A stretch of 64,000 bases of DNA, from NCBI RefSeq assembly GCF_014145675.1, contig NZ_JACGZW010000005.1:372001-436000 (forward strand), written 5' to 3'. This document shows positions 20,850 through 30,415 of this stretch, one piece after another. The notes below the pieces were generated by a model that ran no database searches, was not told the origin of the DNA, and worked only from the letters and a program-made list of their open reading frames with translations. The position numbers and the translations under genes were made by a program. The stretch is from Amycolatopsis dendrobii. Lineage in GTDB: Bacteria; Actinomycetota; Actinomycetes; Mycobacteriales; Pseudonocardiaceae. Numbering within the stretch: the first letter of the stretch is position 1; every line of letters starts with the position of its first letter.

Positions 20850-22448
20850 TCACCTCTCCTTCGCCAGGGCGGCCAGCGCCGCCCGCAGTTCGCGTTTGCT
20901 GGTCTTGCCCACGCCGGTGACCGGGAACTCCGCGACCACCTCCACCAGATCCGGCACCTTGAACGCGGCCACCCCGCGCCCGCGCACGAACCGGCGCAGC
21001 TCCGCCGCACTCGGCTGCTGCCCGTCCGCCGGAACGACGTACGCGCAGGTCCGCTCGCCGAGGTACTCGTCCGGCACCGCGACGACCGCGGCGTCGAGCA
21101 CGCCCGGATGCGCCATCAGGTGGTTCTCGACCTCTTCCGCCGCGACCTTCTCGCCGCCGCGGTTGATCTGTTCCTTCGCCCGCCCGACAACCTCGAGATG
21201 CCCGGATTCCCTTTGCCGCACCAAATCGCCCGTGCGATAGAACCCGTCCTCGGTGAACGCGGTCTTGTTGTGCTCGGCCGCGTTGTAATACCCGCGAATC
21301 GTGTACGGCCCGCGCGTCAGCAGCGCACCGATTTCACCCGGCTCGACCAGTTCGTCCGACGCCGCCAGCGGATCGTCCGGATTCACGACCCGCACCTCGT
21401 CGTCCGCCGAAATCGGCCGCCCCTGGGTGCCGAGAACGAGGTCCGCCGGATCGTCCAGCCGGGTGTAGCAGACGAGCCCCTCCGCCATGCCGAACACCTG
21501 CTGCAACCGGCACCCCAGCGCCGGCCCGACGCGCTCCGCGAGCTCCCGTCCGCACTTGGCCCCGCCGACCAGCAGAACGTCCAAAGAGGACAGATCCCGC
21601 CCGGTCCGCGCCGCCGCCTGCACCCAAGCCGCCGCCAACGGCGGAACGACCCCGCTGATCGTGACCCCCTCAGCCTCGATCAACCGGAACGCGGTATCGG
21701 CGTCCGGCCGCGGCGCCATCACCGTGGCCGCCCCCGCGTGCAACGCGCCGAGCAGTCCCGGCGAGCTGAGCGGAAAGTTATGCGCGACCGGCAAAGCCGC
21801 GAGATACACGCTTTCCTTCTTGAGCCCGCAAATCCGCGCACTCTCGCGCACGCTGTACAGATAATCGTCATGCGTCCGCGGAATCAGCTTCGGCAACCCC
21901 GTGCTGCCGCCGGACAGCTGCAGAAACGCCATCCCCTCCGAATCCGGATCCGGCAGCTCCCGCGGCGCGGTCGCCGCCAACTCCGCGAACTCCGGCTCCC
22001 CCACGACGAAGACTTTCCGGTGCTGCGCGACCTCACGCGCCATCGTCGCGTGATCATGCCCAGCGTGGTCCCCGACGGTGAGGATCGCTTTCGCGTCACT
22101 CTGCTCCGCGAAGTGCCGCAACTCGCTGTCCCGATGCGCAGGCAACGCGAACACGGGCACCGCAGCTGCCCGCCACAACCCGAAGACGACCGAGACGAAC
22201 TCCGGAATGTTCGGCAACTGCACGACGACCCGGTCGCCTGGTTTGATTCCGTTCGCGACGAACCCCGCGGCCAGCCGATGCGCCCGCTCGTCCGCCTCGG
22301 CGAACGTCCAGCGCTCCCCCTCGCCGACCACCGCCGTGCGGTCCGCGTACGCCTCCTTGAGCGAGCTCAGCAGCGCTCCGAACGTCTGGCCTCGCCAGTA
22401 GCCGCGGGCCCGATACTGGGCGGCGGTTTCCCTCGGCCACAGACTCAC
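20850..22448 (-). CDS. dhbE: 2,3-dihydroxybenzoate-AMP ligase
   Basis: A 532-residue stand-alone adenylation enzyme that activates 2,3-dihydroxybenzoate and loads it onto the aryl carrier protein. The motif [13 protein letters not shown] matches DhbE/EntE, with Asn and the second Ser that favour dihydroxybenzoate over salicylate. [24 protein letters not shown] and NRGGEK are also intact. The start is taken as GTG 22448 ([16 protein letters not shown]) because GAAGGGGGAAGC precedes it. A longer frame opens at GTG 22535 but its extra 29 codons overlap a decayed duplicate of this same 5' end. Confidence 0.93.
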   Translation of the reverse strand: MSLWPRETAAQYRARGYWRGQTFGALLSSLKEAYADRTAVVGEGERWTFAEADERAHRLAAGFVANGIKPGDRVVVQLPNIPEFVSVVFGLWRAAAVPVFALPAHRDSELRHFAEQSDAKAILTVGDHAGHDHATMAREVAQHRKVFVVGEPEFAELAATAPRELPDPDSEGMAFLQLSGGSTGLPKLIPRTHDDYLYSVRESARICGLKKESVYLAALPVAHNFPLSSPGLLGALHAGAATVMAPRPDADTAFRLIEAEGVTISGVVPPLAAAWVQAAARTGRDLSSLDVLLVGGAKCGRELAERVGPALGCRLQQVFGMAEGLVCYTRLDDPADLVLGTQGRPISADDEVRVVNPDDPLAASDELVEPGEIGALLTRGPYTIRGYYNAAEHNKTAFTEDGFYRTGDLVRQRESGHLEVVGRAKEQINRGGEKVAAEEVENHLMAHPGVLDAAVVAVPDEYLGERTCAYVVPADGQQPSAAELRRFVRGRGVAAFKVPDLVEVVAEFPVTGVGKTSKRELRAALAALAKER

Positions 22449-22525
22449 GCTTCCCCCTTCGCACGCGGCGTCCCGCGCCAACGCTCGCTCGCCCGATACC
22501 GCGCCGCGGTTTCCTGCGGCCACAA
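22445..22525 (-). pseudogene. Decayed partial duplicate of the dhbE 5' end
   Basis: In a frame different from the functional gene, this stretch reads [18 protein letters not shown] and then stops in the TGA that overlaps the real dhbE start. The genuine N-terminus reads [18 protein letters not shown]. The two DNA copies share runs such as TGTGGCCG, GGAAACCGC and TATCGGGC, offset by about 76 bases. It is a remnant of a tandem duplication or of a lost paralogue. Confidence 0.7.
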
Positions 22526-22531
22526 CCACGC

Positions 22532-23944
22532 TCACGCGGCCCCCTCCGCACCCAGCGCGCGCAGCAGCGTCCCGAATTTCGCGCTGGTCTCCGCCAATTC
22601 CGCCGCCGGATCAGAACCGGCCACGACCCCAGCCCCCGCGAACAGCCGCGCGGTCTTGCCGGCGACCTCGGCACACCGGATCGTGACGACCCATTCGCCG
22701 TCCCCCGCGAGATCGGTCCACCCGACCAGCCCCGCGTAATACCCGCGATCCTCAGGCTCAAGCCGCGCGATGGTGTCGCGCGCCAGATCGACCGGCACCC
22801 CGCACACCGCAGGCGTCGGATGCAACGCCTCGGCCAGCTCCAACGCCGACGGCCCACCCGGCCCCACCCGCCCGGCGATCCGGGTCGAGAGGTGCCACAT
22901 CGCAGGCGTGCCCATGACTTCCGGCTCTTCCGGAACGTCCAGCTCGGTGCAGTAGCGCCCCAGCACCTCCGCGACCTGCGCGGCGACGAGTGCATGTTCG
23001 TCGAGGTCCTTTTCGGACACCCGAAGCTCGGCGATCGCTTGCGCGTCCCGCGCCGGATCCCCCGTCCGCCGCCGCGATCCAGCAAGCGGATTCGCGGTCA
23101 CGACGTTTCCCTTGCGAGACACCAGCAACTCCGGGCTGGCCCCGACGAGCGTCCGCGGCGCCGGATCCCCGGGCGCACTGACGTCGACCGCGAAGGCATG
23201 CGCCGCCGGATCCGCCACGACGAGATCGCGGAGGAGCTTTCGCACGGAAACGCCTTGCTCGCCAACGAGATCCAGCGCCCGGGCGAGGACAACCTTGCGG
23301 AGTTCCCCGTCACCGATGAGGTCGACCGCCTGGCGGACGCTTTCGGCGTAAACCTCGGGCGCCGGCTGCGGGACTACGGTCCAGGATGATTGGCCGTCTC
23401 GCAACGACGCTTCGACGTCTGCGAACCCTGAACCGCTCCGAGATCCGGCGATGGCCGCACCTTGGTTTTCGCTGCGCTGCCCCGCACTGCCCGCCGCCTG
23501 CGAACCCCCGTCCGGCTTCCCGCCGGACTCCGCCGCATTGCCCGCCGCACGCGAACCCGTGCCCGCGTTCCCGCCGGACTCCGCCGCCGGTGAACTTCCG
23601 CCCAGCCGCAGGGAACCCGCGGCCATCCGCTGCGCGTCCCCGCCGCCCGGCATTTCGGCCCGCCGCACCACCGCGGGCACGATCAAGCTGCTCCCGGAGT
23701 CCGGCCGGAACCCGATCGCTCCCACCACGACCGGATTGGCGACCCCCGCCAGCACCGCGGCTTCCAACGCCTCGGCAGCCGCCGCGGCCCGGTTGCCTGC
23801 CGTGCCGCGGACGTGCGAGTGCACCCCGTCGGCGAGCAGCACCCCGCGGGCCGACGAGTAGTAGAACGACCCCGGCAGGTACGCGGCCAGGAGATCCGCC
23901 GCCCGGTGGACCGGCCGCGGACGGGCCGGAGCAGGTGAGGACAC
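22532..23944 (-). CDS. dhbC: Isochorismate synthase with low-complexity insertion
   Basis: About 470 residues; converts chorismate to isochorismate, the entry to dihydroxybenzoate. The chorismate-binding fold is clear in the C-terminal half: [56 protein letters not shown] and [12 protein letters not shown]. Between the N-terminal part and this core lies a Gly/Ser/Ala/Asn-rich stretch of some 60 residues with a 17-residue unit starting ESGG repeated twice, not expected in the family. GTG 23944 is preferred over GTG 23965 because AAGGGA lies nine bases before it. It heads the operon behind an iron box. Confidence 0.9.
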   Translation of the reverse strand: MSSPAPARPRPVHRAADLLAAYLPGSFYYSSARGVLLADGVHSHVRGTAGNRAAAAAEALEAAVLAGVANPVVVGAIGFRPDSGSSLIVPAVVRRAEMPGGGDAQRMAAGSLRLGGSSPAAESGGNAGTGSRAAGNAAESGGKPDGGSQAAGSAGQRSENQGAAIAGSRSGSGFADVEASLRDGQSSWTVVPQPAPEVYAESVRQAVDLIGDGELRKVVLARALDLVGEQGVSVRKLLRDLVVADPAAHAFAVDVSAPGDPAPRTLVGASPELLVSRKGNVVTANPLAGSRRRTGDPARDAQAIAELRVSEKDLDEHALVAAQVAEVLGRYCTELDVPEEPEVMGTPAMWHLSTRIAGRVGPGGPSALELAEALHPTPAVCGVPVDLARDTIARLEPEDRGYYAGLVGWTDLAGDGEWVVTIRCAEVAGKTARLFAGAGVVAGSDPAAELAETSAKFGTLLRALGAEGAA

Positions 23945-24025
23945 GAGGTGAATTCCCTTTCGCACACGCGCAGGCGGCCGAGCCGCCCCGTCCGTTCCTT
24001 GCGGGCAAGGTCCGGACCTTGACTG

Positions 24026-24044
24026 TTCGGTTAGCCTAACCTAA
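24026..24044. promoter_or_regulatory. IdeR/DmdR-type iron box before dhbC
   Basis: TTCGGTTAGCCTAACCTAA is a 19-base near-palindrome differing little from the actinobacterial IdeR/DmdR1 consensus TTAGGTTAGGCTAACCTAA. It lies about 80 bases upstream of dhbC and after the dhbA stop. Iron-bound repressor would shut off the dhbC-to-DAHP-synthase genes when iron is plentiful. Confidence 0.85.
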
Positions 24045-24099
24045 TGGACACTAACGTACCCGGACGAAAAGGAAAAGCCGCCCGGCGGGTCGACCCGGG

Positions 24100-25449
24100 T
24101 CACGCGCGCAGCGTGGCCCCGCCGTCGACATAGAGGTTCTGCATGGTGATGTGCCGGGCCCGGTCGGAGGCGAGGAACAGCACCGCGTCGGCGATGTCGG
24201 CGGGATCGGCGATCCGCCCGAGCGGAATCCCGACGCGGAATTGCTCCGGATTCCCCGCGACAACCCGGGCTTCGCCGGAGTCGTCCGTCCACAGCAGACG
24301 TTGCATGTCGGTGTCGGTCGACCCTGGCGAGACGATGTTGCACCGAATCCCCGACCCGGCGAGTTCCAGTCCGAGACAGCGGGTGAGCATGGTCGCCGCC
24401 GCCTTCGAAGCCGCGTAGGCAGCCATCCCGGTCCGCGGGACACCGGCCGCGTTCGACCCGACGGTGACCAGCGCGCCGCTCCCCCGCGGCTGCATCCGCC
24501 GGGAGATCTCGCGCAGCACAGTGAAAACCCCGGTCGAGTTGACCGCGAAGGTCGCCGCCCAGTCCTCGTCGCTGGTCTCCCCCACCGACCCGGGCCGCAG
24601 CACCCCCGCGACCGACACCCCGATCCCGATCGGCCCCAACTCCCGCTCGACGTCCGCCACGACTCGCGCGACCGCCCCCGGATCCCCGACATCCGCCACG
24701 AACGGCACCACCCGCCCGATCCCCCCGGCCGACGGCGGGCCATCGACCGACGGCCCGGCGCCGCCAGCCCGCGCCGCATCAGCACCGTTGGGTACCGGCA
24801 CAGCAGCTGCGACCACCTCCGCCGGCGCATCAGCAGGAGTCTGGACTGCATCGCCGCTCGCCAAAGCCCCTTCAGTCGCAACTGCGGAGGACAGCGCGTC
24901 ATCAGCACCTTCCACCACAGCACTCCCGGCGGCATCACCGCCTGCGACAGTCCCCGCCTGGATACTCCGAGACAGCCGCTCGCCATCCCGAGCCCCGGCC
25001 ACCTCCGCCGCAACAGAACCCCGCGCGACATCGCCGCCGACGATCGTCCCCGGCGAGGCATTCCCAGGCAGTGGCTCACCATCACGAGCCCCGGCCACCT
25101 CCACCGCAACAGAACCCCGCGCGACATCGCCACCGGCGAAAGCCCCCGCCGGAGCACTCCCAGACAGCCGCTCACCATCACGAGCCCTGGCCGCTTCCGC
25201 CGCGACAAAACCGCTCGCGGCATCCCCGCCGGCACCGACGTCCGAACCACCTCGGACATCCGCCCGAGCCGGCTCCGCGCCGTAGTCCCGGGAAGCGACC
25301 TCCCGCAACCCCTCCTCGTCGATATCCACCGCGGCCACCACGGCACCGGCTCGGGCGAGCGCCTCCACGACGGCCGCCCCGATCCCGCGCGCACCGCCGG
25401 TCACCAGCGCGATCCGCCCCTCGATCCCGGCTCCCGCGTCCCGCGTCAC
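24100..25449 (-). CDS. dhbA: 2,3-dihydro-2,3-dihydroxybenzoate dehydrogenase with a ~190-residue repeat insertion
   Basis: An SDR enzyme that oxidises dihydro-dihydroxybenzoate to 2,3-dihydroxybenzoate with NAD+. The two halves of a normal DhbA/EntA are present: [16 protein letters not shown] and AAVDID at the N-terminus, then [18 protein letters not shown], the catalytic YAASK and [14 protein letters not shown]. Family members have about 250-260 residues; this one has 449 because residues ~54-245 are an Ala/Gly/Val/Asp/Arg-rich insertion with 32-residue tandem repeats, between beta-2 and beta-3. The frame stays open throughout, so it may be expressed. GTG 25449 is chosen for its GGTGAGG upstream; GTG 25461 is possible. 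It is transcribed alone from its own iron box. Confidence 0.85.
   Translation of the reverse strand: MTRDAGAGIEGRIALVTGGARGIGAAVVEALARAGAVVAAVDIDEEGLREVASRDYGAEPARADVRGGSDVGAGGDAASGFVAAEAARARDGERLSGSAPAGAFAGGDVARGSVAVEVAGARDGEPLPGNASPGTIVGGDVARGSVAAEVAGARDGERLSRSIQAGTVAGGDAAGSAVVEGADDALSSAVATEGALASGDAVQTPADAPAEVVAAAVPVPNGADAARAGGAGPSVDGPPSAGGIGRVVPFVADVGDPGAVARVVADVERELGPIGIGVSVAGVLRPGSVGETSDEDWAATFAVNSTGVFTVLREISRRMQPRGSGALVTVGSNAAGVPRTGMAAYAASKAAATMLTRCLGLELAGSGIRCNIVSPGSTDTDMQRLLWTDDSGEARVVAGNPEQFRVGIPLGRIADPADIADAVLFLASDRARHITMQNLYVDGGATLRA
24943..25230 (-). repeat. Three in-frame 96-bp tandem repeats inside dhbA
   Basis: Three consecutive 96-base units encode 32-residue repeats beginning GGD(V/A)A, containing ARDGE(R/P)L and ending near AG(A/T)(F/V)A. 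Units 2 and 3 are almost identical over [17 protein letters not shown] degraded fourth unit starts after residue ~169. Repeat length is a multiple of three, so copy number could change without a frameshift. Confidence 0.85.
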
Positions 25450-25478
25450 CGCGCACCTCACCCTCCGTCGCCGATTGA

Positions 25479-25497
25479 TTAGGCAAACCTAACCTAA
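25479..25497. promoter_or_regulatory. IdeR/DmdR-type iron box before dhbA
   Basis: TTAGGCAAACCTAACCTAA matches most positions of the 19-base iron-box consensus. It sits 30-50 bases upstream of the dhbA start and about 1.4 kb from the dhbC box, giving the locus two iron-controlled promoters on the same strand. Confidence 0.8.
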
Positions 25498-25538
25498 TCG
25501 AGTGAGCGGCGGCCAGGGTGATCCCGCCCACCCCGGGC

Positions 25539-27773
25539 TCAGCGGCCCGGCGCGAAATTCCGCAATCGCAGGCTGTTCGCCACCACCAGCACCGACGACA
25601 GCGACATCGCCGCCCCCGCGATCAGCGGGTTCAGCAGTCCGCACGCAGCAAGCGGCAGCGCGGCCACGTTGTACCCGAACGCCCAGACGAGATTCCCTCG
25701 AATGGTGCGCAACGTCCGTTGCGCGAGACGGATCGCGTCCGGCAGCACCGACAGGTCATCGCGGACCAAAATGATGTCGGCGGACCGCAAGGCGAGATCG
25801 GTCCCCTCGGCGACGGCCAACCCGAGATCAGCGGTCGCCAGCGCCGGAGCGTCGTTCACTCCGTCGCCGACCATCGCCACCCGATGCCCCTTGCCCTGCA
25901 ACGCAGACACCGCAGCCGCCTTCTCGCTCGGCAGAACCCCGGCGAGCACTTCGGGAATCCCGACCTCCGCGGCGACCGCCTGCGCCGTCACCTCGTTGTC
26001 GCCGGTCAGCAGCACAGTTTTCAGCCCCAGCCGATGCAACTGCGCGACCGCTGCCCGCGCCGAAGGCTTCACCTCGTCCCGCACCGCGAGCATGCCCGCG
26101 ACCTCGCCAGCCGCCGATACGAGCACTGCCGTCGCCCCGCCAGCCTCCGCCGACGCCACAACGTCCTCGACCTCCGGGCCAACCGAAATCCCTTCGTCCG
26201 CCAGCAACCTCGGCCGTCCGACGGCCACCGTCGTTCCCTCGACCACGCCGCGGGCACCCAGCCCGGGCAGTGCCTCGAACTCGGCAGCCGGAAGTGCCAC
26301 CGGCGCACCGACGACAATCGCTGCGGCAATCGGGTGTTCTGACGACGCTTCCACCGCAGCGGCGAGGCGAAGCACCTCCGCCGGCGAGAAAGACCCGAAC
26401 GCCCGGGTCTCGGCGAGAGTCATCCGCCCCTGCGTCACGGTGCCGGTCTTGTCCAGCACCACGGTGTCGACCGTACGACTCGCCTCGAGCGCATCCGGCC
26501 CCTTCACGAGGATCCCGAGCTGCGCGCCCCGCCCGACGCCGACCATCAGCGCGGTCGGCGTCGCCAGCCCCAACGCGCACGGGCACGCGATGATCAGCAC
26601 GGACACCGCCGCGCCGAACGCGTCCCGAACCGGATTCCCGGCGAGCAGCCACCCCGCCAGGGTGAGCAGCGCCAACGCCGAAACCACCGGAACGAACACC
26701 GCGCACACCCGGTCGGCCAGCCGCTGCACGGCCGCTTTCCGCTCCTGCGCGCGCTCGGCCAGCGCACTCATCTGCGCCAGCTGCGATCGCGCTCCGACGG
26801 CCTCCGCCCGCACCACCAGCCGGCCGTTCAGGTTGACGCTCCCGCCGATCACCCGGTTCCCCGGCCCGACCTCCGCCGGAACGGGTTCGCCCGTGATCGC
26901 GCTGACATCCACTGTGGACAGACCGCTGTCGACGGTTCCGTCCGCGGCGATCTTCTCGCCCGGCCGCACCACGAACCGGTCGCCTGCCGCCAGTTCTCCG
27001 ATTCCGGCCAGCACTTCGCCGTCCGCACGCAGAATCCGCACGTCCTTCGCCGCCAGCGCGTCCAGCGCGCCGAGCAGATCCGCCGCGCCGCGCCGGGATC
27101 GCGCCTCGAAATACCGGCCGGCGAGCAAGAAGGTCGTCACTCCGGCCGCGACGTCGAGGTACACCGAATCCGCACCCGGCGCGGTCGCGCCGAACCCGAT
27201 CCAGTAACCCGCCTCGCTGCCCGATCCGATCAGCACCGAAGCCGCCGACCACAGGTAGGACGCCAGCACGCCCAAGGAAACGAGCGTGTCCATACTGGAC
27301 GATCGGTGCCGCAGATTGCGCAGCGCGGCCCGGTGGAACGGTGCCGCCGACCAGAACACGACCGGGGTCGCGAGCAGCAGGCACACCAGCTCCCACAACG
27401 GGAACCGCAGCGACGGCACGAGCGCGAGCGTGATCGACAGGTTGCCGAGCGGGACGGCCAGCACCGCGGCCACGATCAACCGGCGGCGCAAGTCGCGAAT
27501 CCGCGCGTCGCGGTTCTCCGGGCTCGATTCGCCGCGGACACTCGCGGTGTAGCCCGCCCGCTCGATCGTCGCGACCAGCGAGGCGGGGTCAAGGTCAGGC
27601 GGATAGTGGACAGTCGCGCGTTCGGTCGCGTAGTTCACCGTGGCGCGAACGCCGTCGAGCTTGCCGAGGGAACGTTCGACGCGCGCCGCACAGGCGGCAC
27701 AGGTCATCCCGCCGACGGCGAGATCGAGGTGACGGGTCGGGGTCGCCGCGGGGGCGGCGGTCTGCGCAGACAT
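25539..27773 (-). CDS. Copper-translocating P1B-type ATPase (CopA-like)
   Basis: A 744-residue heavy-metal pump. One N-terminal HMA domain carries GMTCAAC at residues 22-28. Membrane helices include the metal-binding IIACPCALG motif, and the cytoplasmic part has TGEP, DKTGTVTQG (phosphorylation Asp), the SSEHP histidine motif and GDGVNDAPAL. The CPC motif together with a CAAC metal-binding domain points to Cu(I) export. The ATG at 27773 (MSAQTAAP) starts just before the HMA domain; the frame stays open further upstream but without family similarity. It is divergent from the small Cys-rich gene and lies beside other copper-related genes. Confidence 0.92.
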   Translation of the reverse strand: MSAQTAAPAATPTRHLDLAVGGMTCAACAARVERSLGKLDGVRATVNYATERATVHYPPDLDPASLVATIERAGYTASVRGESSPENRDARIRDLRRRLIVAAVLAVPLGNLSITLALVPSLRFPLWELVCLLLATPVVFWSAAPFHRAALRNLRHRSSSMDTLVSLGVLASYLWSAASVLIGSGSEAGYWIGFGATAPGADSVYLDVAAGVTTFLLAGRYFEARSRRGAADLLGALDALAAKDVRILRADGEVLAGIGELAAGDRFVVRPGEKIAADGTVDSGLSTVDVSAITGEPVPAEVGPGNRVIGGSVNLNGRLVVRAEAVGARSQLAQMSALAERAQERKAAVQRLADRVCAVFVPVVSALALLTLAGWLLAGNPVRDAFGAAVSVLIIACPCALGLATPTALMVGVGRGAQLGILVKGPDALEASRTVDTVVLDKTGTVTQGRMTLAETRAFGSFSPAEVLRLAAAVEASSEHPIAAAIVVGAPVALPAAEFEALPGLGARGVVEGTTVAVGRPRLLADEGISVGPEVEDVVASAEAGGATAVLVSAAGEVAGMLAVRDEVKPSARAAVAQLHRLGLKTVLLTGDNEVTAQAVAAEVGIPEVLAGVLPSEKAAAVSALQGKGHRVAMVGDGVNDAPALATADLGLAVAEGTDLALRSADIILVRDDLSVLPDAIRLAQRTLRTIRGNLVWAFGYNVAALPLAACGLLNPLIAGAAMSLSSVLVVANSLRLRNFAPGR

Positions 27774-27887
27774 GGTTCTCCGGATTCCAGGACGGGCACA
27801 AAGTCGGTGGCAGTGCCGGCGCCGGGAAGGCGGACCGATTTCCATCGTACGCCTGTTTTTCCGGCGCCACTCCTTCGGGTGACTTGG

Positions 27888-27917
27888 GAACCTTTCGGCT
27901 CTCCCCGACGACTATCC
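27888..27917 (+). promoter_or_regulatory. ECF-type promoter before the Cys-rich small protein
   Basis: GGGAACC at 27888-27894, a 16-base spacer, then CGACTAT at 27911-27917. The identical arrangement occurs before the anti-sigma gene and, on the other strand, before the PepSY gene. Expected transcription start is near 27925, about 40 bases before the ATG. Confidence 0.6.
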
Positions 27918-27962
27918 GGATGGTGGCAGTGCCCGGCCCAACCCGATCAGACAGGAGAGAAG

Positions 27963-28196
27963 ATGTCCGAAACCCTTGCCTCAGCGGGAAATCTTCAGCA
28001 CGTGACCACGTTCTGCGGCAACTGCGACTGCGGCTGCCCGGAGCTGTTCCTCGACGACGCCGCACCGCCGGAGCGTCGCGTCGTGCTGACCGACGACTTC
28101 GGGCAGCGAGTGCAGATGAGCTTGGCACAGCTGAAAGTTCTCGTCGACGACGTCAAAGACGGAGCCTTGGACAAGGTGGTGACTGCCGTGGGCTAG
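27963..28196 (+). CDS. Small Cys-rich putative metal-binding protein
   Basis: A 77-residue soluble protein with AGGAGAG before the ATG. Its centre reads FCGNCDCGCPELF, four closely spaced cysteines in C-x2-C-x-C-x-C order, followed by a hydrophilic tail rich in Asp and Val. I recognise the style from actinobacterial hypothetical proteins but not a named family. It lies divergent to the CopA gene and behind the ECF-type promoter, so a copper or other soft-metal binding role is plausible. A RiPP-precursor role was considered, but no modifying enzyme is adjacent. Confidence 0.7.
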   Translation: MSETLASAGNLQHVTTFCGNCDCGCPELFLDDAAPPERRVVLTDDFGQRVQMSLAQLKVLVDDVKDGALDKVVTAVG

Positions 28197-28354
28197 CCAC
28201 GGAATCGGCTCGGCGCAACGGGATCTCCGCCGCGAGTGGCGAAGCGGGAACTCGGTTCGCGGGAAGCCGGATTCAGCGGCCGACGGCTCGATGCCGGTCG
28301 TGCGGGATTCAGGGTGACCGAACCTGATCCGCGACGGCAGGCAGCGGACCGCGG

Positions 28355-30415
28355 TTACTGCCTTCTGGCCGCCAGGTTGGCGAGCATCGCGTTGTAGGCG
28401 GCGAAATCGTCGTCCTCGCCTTGGTCGAAGCGACGGTCCAGCCGGGCTGCTTCGCGGTCGTCGTGGCGTCCCCATTGCACCAGCAGCGCCACGACGACCA
28501 CGATCATCGGGATTTCCCCGGTGGCCCAGGCGATGCCGCCGCCGAGGCGTTGATCGGAAAGGAGATCGGGCATCCACGGCAGGGAGAGGTAGCGGTAGAA
28601 CGTCTCGGCGATCACCGTCTGCTTGTTCATCAGGATCACGCCGAAGAACGCGTGGAACGGCATCACCGCGAACATCATGCCGAGCCGCGCGAGATGCGGC
28701 ATCGAACGCGGCGGACGGTCGACGCCGATCACCAGCCAGAAGAAAACGTAGCCGGACACGAGGAAATGGAGGTTCATCAGCTGGTGTGCCCAGTGGTAGC
28801 GCATCGCCTCGCCGAAGAGACCCGAAAAGTACAGCGCGTAGTACGAGCCGACGAACACCACCGACGCCACCAGCGGGTGCGCGACCAGACGCGTGAACCG
28901 CGAGTGCAGGAGCGCTGCGAGCCACTCGCGCGGACCGTCCGGTCCCTTGCCCGCCACCGGCAAGGCACGCAACGCGAGGGTCACCGGTCCGCCGAGCACG
29001 AGCAGCACCGGGGCGAGCATGGCCAGCGTCATGTGGATGACCATGTGCAGGCTGAAGGTTCCGGACGAGTACTTGCCCAGGCCGGACGACGTCGCGATCA
29101 GCACCGTCGCCCAGCCGCACGTCCACGCCCAGAACCGGCCGCGAGGCCAGTCGTCGCCGCGAGTGCGGAGGCGACGTGCCCCGACCGCATAGCCCGCCAC
29201 CGCGAGCACCGCGACGACACCGAGGAGCAAGTCCGGACGCCAATCGAGAAAGAGCCGAGCGAAGGCAGGAGGATCAGGCAGGTCGTACCCGAGAACGGTC
29301 TCGCCGACGGTCGCCGGATCGTCCACGAACGCCGGCGGCACCAGATGCGCCAACCCGGCCGAGACGCCCATCGCCCCGGCCAGCACCACGGCCTCCACCA
29401 CGAGAGCCGCTGTGCCGCCGCTCCAACGACGGCGCATGAAGATGATCAGCACCGCCAGCACCACCGTGACCACGACCTTCACCCCGAGGAGCAAGCCATA
29501 GCCAGTTGACAATCCAGCCGGACGGGCAAGCGCCAGACCGTCGACGATCCCGGATGCGGCGAGCACGACGAGACACCACGTCGCCAACCGTCGATACCGG
29601 CGGAGCGCGACCTCCCGGGCCGCGCCTGAACCGCGGTGAACCAGCAGCGCAACCAGCGCACCGGTCCACAACGCTGCCGCGATCACGTGCCACACCAACG
29701 CGTTCGTGGCCAGGTCGTGCCACGCGCCGATGGAGACGTGCCCGGCGATCGCCCTCGGCAGCAACCCGACGAGGGCGAGGCCGAGCCACAGCACCGTGGT
29801 GCGCCAGGTCAACGTGCGCCAGGCGCCGATCGCCACCACAGCGGCTGCCGCGAGGACGCAGAGCCACGCCTTGGGCTCCTCCATGGCGTCGACGAGGACG
29901 GCGAGTTTCGCCAGATGCAATGCCTCGGAAACCGGCCGCCCTGATGCGTCAGCGGCGTCGAACGGCACCAGCACCGCGGCTGCGAGCGCCCAAACGCCCG
30001 CGGCGCCCGCCGCGGTGCGGGTCGCCGCGTAACCGTCCGGGGAGAGCCGACCCGCTTTGCCCGGCGGGCCCAGAAACGCCGCGAACACCAGCCCGCCGAC
30101 GCAAACCACCCCGGCCGCGTCGGCGACCAACCGGAGCAAGGAGGCGCCCAAGGACGTCACCGGACCAGGAGCCGGGTTGCCGAGAGCGGCATAGACATCG
30201 CCCGCCGCGGCGACCACCGCCACGACGGCCACCGCGGCAACCCCTGCCGCGGCAAGCAAACCCCGCCAGTGCGGGGCCGGAATAGTGCGCACAGCAGAGT
30301 GGTCGGGCGGAGAGGGCGGCGAGTTCCCGCGACGTGGGTCGCGGTCATCATCCAGTTCGCGCGGCACGAACGGCCCGATTGGCCGCTCTGGCTCTGCTGG
30401 CTCCGGCCGCGTCAC
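28355..30415 (-). CDS. CopD / CtaG fusion membrane protein (copper import and cytochrome oxidase assembly)
   Basis: About 686 residues with many membrane helices. The N-terminal half resembles CopD (helices around GHVSIGAWHDLATNALVWHVIAA and a histidine-rich periplasmic region). The C-terminal ~270 residues resemble the Caa3_CtaG assembly factor: HMVIHMTLAMLAPVLL, HWAHQLMNLHFLVSGY and MPFHAFFGVILM with membrane histidines. Such bifunctional proteins are thought to deliver copper to the oxidase. The GTG at 30415 overlaps the sigma-factor stop, so the two genes are translationally coupled. A much longer open frame continues upstream but is antisense to the sigma and anti-sigma genes. Confidence 0.85.
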   Translation of the reverse strand: MTRPEPAEPERPIGPFVPRELDDDRDPRRGNSPPSPPDHSAVRTIPAPHWRGLLAAAGVAAVAVVAVVAAAGDVYAALGNPAPGPVTSLGASLLRLVADAAGVVCVGGLVFAAFLGPPGKAGRLSPDGYAATRTAAGAAGVWALAAAVLVPFDAADASGRPVSEALHLAKLAVLVDAMEEPKAWLCVLAAAAVVAIGAWRTLTWRTTVLWLGLALVGLLPRAIAGHVSIGAWHDLATNALVWHVIAAALWTGALVALLVHRGSGAAREVALRRYRRLATWCLVVLAASGIVDGLALARPAGLSTGYGLLLGVKVVVTVVLAVLIIFMRRRWSGGTAALVVEAVVLAGAMGVSAGLAHLVPPAFVDDPATVGETVLGYDLPDPPAFARLFLDWRPDLLLGVVAVLAVAGYAVGARRLRTRGDDWPRGRFWAWTCGWATVLIATSSGLGKYSSGTFSLHMVIHMTLAMLAPVLLVLGGPVTLALRALPVAGKGPDGPREWLAALLHSRFTRLVAHPLVASVVFVGSYYALYFSGLFGEAMRYHWAHQLMNLHFLVSGYVFFWLVIGVDRPPRSMPHLARLGMMFAVMPFHAFFGVILMNKQTVIAETFYRYLSLPWMPDLLSDQRLGGGIAWATGEIPMIVVVVALLVQWGRHDDREAARLDRRFDQGEDDDFAAYNAMLANLAARRQ

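Noticed and set aside
20850..22448. Salicylate-AMP ligase instead of dihydroxybenzoate-AMP ligase
   Set aside because: The pocket motif HNFPLSSPG keeps the Ser typical of dihydroxybenzoate enzymes, and dhbA and dhbB for dihydroxybenzoate synthesis are both present.
24051..25394. 447-residue alternative frame over dhbA
   Set aside because: Met/Arg/Gly/Ser low-complexity product created by the tandem repeats read in another frame; the dhbA frame has all SDR motifs.
27963..28196. Cys-rich small protein as a RiPP precursor
   Set aside because: No cyclase, radical SAM or leader peptidase gene is adjacent, and the cysteines lie mid-protein rather than in a C-terminal core.
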